The position numbers and the translations under genes are program-made. A DNA stretch of 35,600 bases, from the NCBI GenBank assembly GCA_900544865.1, contig UQXA01000020.1, forward strand, positions 1 through 35,600, read 5' to 3'. Of the stretch, positions 32,654-35,600 are shown in pieces; within the stretch, counting starts at the first letter, position 1, and each line of letters starts with the position of its first letter. The stretch comes from an uncultured Collinsella sp. Its GTDB lineage: Bacteria > Actinomycetota > Coriobacteriia > Coriobacteriales > Coriobacteriaceae. The notes under the pieces were generated by a model. That model saw nothing but the letters and a program-made list of their open reading frames with translations, did not search any database and was not told the origin of the DNA.

Positions 32654-32681
32654 TTGTTGACCCATCGTTTGGGCATACAAT
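32654..32681 (+). promoter_or_regulatory. Candidate ade promoter
   Basis: TTGTTG (32654-32659) and TACAAT (32676-32681) are separated by 16 bases. The start point would lie near 32688, giving a leader of about 60 bases that contains the terminator-like hairpin. Confidence 0.5.
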
Positions 32682-32693
32682 GGCTATTGGCTT

Positions 32694-32729
32694 GCTGCGG
32701 TGAAGGTCTGTCCGCTCCGCAGCTTTTTT
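32694..32729 (+). promoter_or_regulatory. Terminator-like attenuator in the ade leader
   Basis: GCTGCGG (32694-32700) pairs with CCGCAGC (32717-32723) around 16 bases and is followed at once by TTTTTT (32724-32729), only 20 bases before the ade start. It has the form of an intrinsic terminator but sits between the likely promoter and the gene, so it may act as an attenuator. No known purine-riboswitch aptamer is recognised upstream. Confidence 0.6.
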
Positions 32730-32749
32730 CTACGGTTAAAGGAGTATGT

Positions 32750-34570
32750 ATGTCCGTTGAGGTCATGAGGTCTGTGATCGATGCTGCCGAGGGGCGCGTG
32801 CCCGTCGACACGCTGTTTACCAATGCGCAGATCGTCGACGTGTATGGCCAGCGTGTGGCGCCCGGCAGCGTTGCCGTCAAGGACGGTGTGATCGTCGGCG
32901 TGCTCTACGATGGTCGCGACGATGCCGCTGGCACCTACGAGGCAACTGAGGTCATCGACTGCCAGGGTCGCTATCTCGCTCCCGGTTTTATTGACGGGCA
33001 TCTGCATATCGAGTCTTCGAACATCCGTCCCGCCGAGTATGCTCGCATGGCCGCGACGCGCGGTACCACCACCGCCATTGCCGACAGCCACGAGATTGCC
33101 AATGTTGCCGGTCTCGACGGCTTGCGCTTTATGATCGAGGATGGCCGCCGCGCACCCATCTCCATCAAGTACATGATGCCTTCGTGCGTGCCCGCGCTGC
33201 CCGATGAGCAGGCCGGTGCCGTTATTTCGGCTGCCGATATGCAGGCGTTTTTTGCCGAGCATCCGGGCGATGTCTTTGGTCTGGGCGAGATGATGAACCT
33301 GCCGGGCGTCTTTATGGCCGATCCCGAGACCTGTGCTCGTATCGACGCTGCCAACCAGACGCCGTCCAAACAGGTTGACGGTCACGCCCCACTCGTTGCC
33401 GGTAAGGACCTCAACGCCTATGCCGCAGCGGGCATTATCGCCGACCACGAGTCGACGATTCCCGAGGAGGCGCTCGACAAGCTGTCCCGCGGCATATATG
33501 TGATGCTGCGTGAGGGCACGTGCAGCGATGACCTGGCCAACCTGTCTCCGATGCTGCTGGAAAACCCCGCCCGTGCCCGCCGCTGCTGCTTTGCGACTGA
33601 CGACCGCGCCCCTTCCGATGCGCTTGCGACCGGCATGATCGACAACGCCTGCCGCGTGGCTATCGAGGCCGGCATCGACCCGGTGGTCGCCATCTCTATG
33701 GCGTCCCTTTCCACGGCTGAGGCATTTGGCCTGGACCACGGCTGTCGCGACCCGCATGAGCTCCGTGGCGCGATCGCCCCGGGCAAACGCGCCGACCTGC
33801 TGTTGCTCGATGACCTGACGTTTGCCAAGGCTCCGCATCGTGTCTATGCCGCCGGTGCTCTGGTGGCGCAGGACGGCACCTTTGTGGGCGAGATTGCACC
33901 CGAGATGGCCGAGGTTGCGGCCCTTGCCGATGAGCTGCGCGCTTCCGTTAAACTGCCGAAGCTATCGCTCGACGTGTTCGACTATGCCTTTAAGCCGGGC
34001 GAGGCCGTGATCGACGTGGTGCCGGGCAAGGCCATCACGGGTATGGCTCGCCCCGAGAGTGCCGAGGGCCTGCGCCGCATTATGCTGATCGAGCGCCACG
34101 GCCGCGGCGTGTCGCTGCAGGCCGAGGGCGCCGATGGCGACGGCCCCGCTGGCCTGGGCCTGGTCGGCAAGCATATCGGTCGCGGCTGGGTGCGCGGCTT
34201 TACCATCACGGGCGGTGCCATCGCCTCGACGATCGGCCACGACTCGCACAACGTGTGCGTGGTGGGCGACAGCGCGGCTGATATGATGGCTGCCGTCGAG
34301 GCCGTGGGCCAGGGCGGCCACGTGCTGGTGCGCAACGGCAAGGTCGTGGCGCGTATTCCGCTGGCGCTCGGTGGCCTTATGAGCGAAGGCACGGCCGAGG
34401 ACGTTGCTGCGCAGCACGACGACTTTATGGTCAAGGCGCGCGCCATGGGTATTGAGCCGCCGCTCGACCCCATCATGGGCATCATCTTCCTGCCCCTGCC
34501 GGTCATCCCGACGCTCCGCATCCGCCCCGAGGGCATGTTCGACGTCACAACCTTCACCTACGCCGACTAG
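32750..34570 (+). CDS. ade: Adenine deaminase
   Basis: Start ATG 32750 has AAAGGAG upstream. The 606-residue protein is the long Ade-type amidohydrolase. The metal motif is GFIDGHLHIESS (H84, H86). The ADSHEIANV, FGLGEMMN, VDGHAPL and FATDDRAP segments follow, then the C-terminal domain with LVGKHIGRGWVRGF and GGAIASTIGHDSHN. It deaminates adenine to hypoxanthine and ammonia. With ygeX-ygeY-ygeW and hyuA elsewhere in the window, it supports purine use as a nitrogen or energy source. The leader hairpin suggests it is regulated. Confidence 0.95.
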   Translation: MSVEVMRSVIDAAEGRVPVDTLFTNAQIVDVYGQRVAPGSVAVKDGVIVGVLYDGRDDAAGTYEATEVIDCQGRYLAPGFIDGHLHIESSNIRPAEYARMAATRGTTTAIADSHEIANVAGLDGLRFMIEDGRRAPISIKYMMPSCVPALPDEQAGAVISAADMQAFFAEHPGDVFGLGEMMNLPGVFMADPETCARIDAANQTPSKQVDGHAPLVAGKDLNAYAAAGIIADHESTIPEEALDKLSRGIYVMLREGTCSDDLANLSPMLLENPARARRCCFATDDRAPSDALATGMIDNACRVAIEAGIDPVVAISMASLSTAEAFGLDHGCRDPHELRGAIAPGKRADLLLLDDLTFAKAPHRVYAAGALVAQDGTFVGEIAPEMAEVAALADELRASVKLPKLSLDVFDYAFKPGEAVIDVVPGKAITGMARPESAEGLRRIMLIERHGRGVSLQAEGADGDGPAGLGLVGKHIGRGWVRGFTITGGAIASTIGHDSHNVCVVGDSAADMMAAVEAVGQGGHVLVRNGKVVARIPLALGGLMSEGTAEDVAAQHDDFMVKARAMGIEPPLDPIMGIIFLPLPVIPTLRIRPEGMFDVTTFTYAD

Positions 34571-34674
34571 TCATCGGGGTGGCGTGTCACCTGACGCCGC
34601 GACCGTAGGGCCTCTGGCATGTGTGAGCTATTTGCCAGGTCCTTGTAACGTTTACGCCCGCGGAGTCTTATTTG

Positions 34675-34739
34675 AGCTCCCTTTGGGTACGTTGGAATCG
34701 GATACGCGTTCGATTCCAACAAGCCCGAAGGGAGCTTTT
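34675..34739 (+). promoter_or_regulatory. Long leader hairpin covering the HAD-gene ribosome binding site
   Basis: AGCTCCCTTTGGG (34675-34687) pairs with CCCGAAGGGAGCT (34724-34736) over 13 positions with one wobble. Inside it GTTGGAATCG (34691-34700) pairs perfectly with CGATTCCAAC (34711-34720). The GGGAG that must serve as the ribosome binding site of the gene at 34742 is in the 3' arm, and TTTT ends the stem. It could act as both a terminator and a translation lock. Confidence 0.7.
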
Positions 34740-34741
34740 CT

Positions 34742-35536
34742 ATGTTTAAACTGATTGCATCCGATATGGACGGCACGCTGCTTGACGAAAACGGCCAGGT
34801 GCCTCCCGAGACCTACGAACTGATTTTGGCGCTACGCGAGCATGGCGTGCATTTTGCCGCATCGTCAGGCCGCCGCTACGATCGCCTGTGCGAGTTCTTT
34901 GCGCCCGTTCGCGACAAGATGGACTTTGTCGCAGCTAACGGTGCCCAGGTCTACGCCGACGGCAAAATGGTAGACCGCGAGGTGTATTCGCACCTGGCGA
35001 TTCGAAGGCTCGCCCAGGCCGTCGCGACGTTTCCCAATCTGCATCTTGCGCTTTTTGACCGAACCAAGTCCTTCCTGCTCGATGACGAGTGCAAGTTCGT
35101 GCGCGAGGTCGATAAGGACCTTCCCAATGCCGAGCGCATTTGGGAGCTGCCCGATCCCAGCGTAAATATCATCAAGGCGAGTATCTTTTGCGATGACGGT
35201 GCCGTTATGGACAGCGCCTACGTACTGCAGCGCGAACTTGGTCAGCTCTTTACCTTTGCGCCTTCGGGCAACGCGTGGATTGATGCCATGCAGCCTGGTG
35301 TGTCGAAGGCCTCGGGTATCGCGCAGCTCGCGGAGCATTACGACATTGGGCGCGACGAGGTCATGGCGTTTGGCGACTCGATGAACGACTACGAGATCAT
35401 TCGCTTTGTCGGCACGGGCTGCGCGATGGAAAACGCGCGCCCCGCGCTTAAAGCGGTGGCCGATCGCGTGGTGGGTTGTAACCGCGACCACGCCGTCCAG
35501 CAGGAGCTCCGTCGCGTGCTGGAGAGTCTCTCCTAA
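34742..35536 (+). CDS. Cof-type HAD-superfamily phosphatase
   Basis: The 264-residue protein has HAD motif I (SDMDGTLLD, with D8 and D10), motif II (AASSGR), a lysine near 189 (SKASG) and motif IV (GDSMND, 211-216). The large C2B-type cap (~85-185) places it in the Cof/YidA subfamily, which dephosphorylates sugar phosphates or similar small molecules. The substrate cannot be told from sequence. The start codon lies right behind a strong hairpin that holds its ribosome binding site. Confidence 0.9.
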   Translation: MFKLIASDMDGTLLDENGQVPPETYELILALREHGVHFAASSGRRYDRLCEFFAPVRDKMDFVAANGAQVYADGKMVDREVYSHLAIRRLAQAVATFPNLHLALFDRTKSFLLDDECKFVREVDKDLPNAERIWELPDPSVNIIKASIFCDDGAVMDSAYVLQRELGQLFTFAPSGNAWIDAMQPGVSKASGIAQLAEHYDIGRDEVMAFGDSMNDYEIIRFVGTGCAMENARPALKAVADRVVGCNRDHAVQQELRRVLESLS

Positions 35537-35545
35537 TCCGGCAGA

Positions 35546-35561
35546 TGGGGACGTTCCTTTT
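35546..35561. repeat. Second copy of the 16-base GGGGACGTTCC core
   Basis: TGGGGACGTTCCTTTT here is identical to 32546-32561. It lies 9 bases after the HAD-gene stop. The flanks differ, and the window ends before a full unit can be judged. Confidence 0.6.
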
Positions 35562-35600
35562 AATATGAGCAGGACATTGTCAAGAGGCAAAATCGGGCCT

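Larger units (their letters stand above)
32365..32749. other. Long non-coding interval between tyrS and ade
   Basis: These 385 bases hold no gene. In order they contain a stem after tyrS, a 99-bp nested palindrome, two imperfect tandem repeats with the GGGGACGTTCC core, a promoter-like pair, and a terminator-like hairpin just before ade. All are listed separately. Confidence 0.8.

Noticed and set aside
32600..32749. Purine riboswitch upstream of adenine deaminase
   Set aside because: The conserved purine-aptamer junction bases and three-helix layout could not be found; only a promoter-like pair and a terminator-like hairpin are visible.

Overview
The window reads as chromosomal DNA of a high-GC, Gram-positive-type gut anaerobe. 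The best fit is Coriobacteriia, probably Collinsella or a close relative. This is inferred from gene content and protein style, not from any search. Supporting signs are Actinobacteria-like ribosomal proteins in zinc-binding form (S14, L36), frequent GTG/TTG starts with strong Shine-Dalgarno sites, and an anaerobic purine/diaminopropionate locus of the type seen in gut anaerobes.

Layout. Positions 1-840 hold the N-terminal part of an IS110-family transposase (minus strand, cut by the window edge), with a structured leader and a small hydrophobic ORF. A DEDDh exonuclease follows (1104-1838), then two minus-strand genes of unknown function separated by a 33-bp tandem repeat array (2591-2709). 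Positions 3871-13825 form a catabolic and selenium/molybdenum-cofactor region. It starts with a YheO/DauR-like regulator divergent from ygeX, ygeY and ygeW, continues with a MocA-like nucleotidyltransferase and hyuA, and ends with yqeC, yqeB and an xdhC-like gene. The gene set matches the E. coli ygeW-ygeX-ygeY-hyuA-yqeB-yqeC-mocA region, but no molybdenum hydroxylase structural gene is present. Positions 14137-23858 carry the distal spc and alpha ribosomal operons: rplE, rpsN, rpsH, rplF, rplR, rpsE, rpmD, rplO, secY, adk, map, infA, rpmJ, rpsM, rpsK, rpsD, rpoA, rplQ. The operon starts abruptly at rplE, with its own promoter and a structured leader; the upstream S10 genes and rplN/rplX are not next to it.

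The last third is housekeeping: truA, a GT2-like protein, argR, a class A penicillin-binding protein (minus strand), a U32 peptidase-family protein, tyrS, adenine deaminase and a Cof-type HAD phosphatase.

How the genes fit together: YgeW, YgeY and YgeX plausibly break down ureido/diaminopropionate intermediates of anaerobic purine catabolism to pyruvate, ammonia and carbamoyl phosphate. HyuA opens a hydantoin or dihydropyrimidine-type ring. YqeB, YqeC, XdhC and the MocA-like protein would mature a selenium-dependent molybdenum hydroxylase encoded elsewhere. Adenine deaminase (32750-34570) would feed adenine into the same route.

The most notable non-coding signals are: a pair of identical 15-bp palindromes in front of ygeX; two copies of a long inverted repeat bracketing yqeC-yqeB-xdhC; a 99-bp nested palindrome after tyrS; a terminator-like hairpin in the ade leader; a long hairpin that buries the ribosome binding site of the HAD gene; and a two-hairpin leader before the IS110 transposase that could be a bridge RNA. 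No tRNA, rRNA or CRISPR array was recognised.
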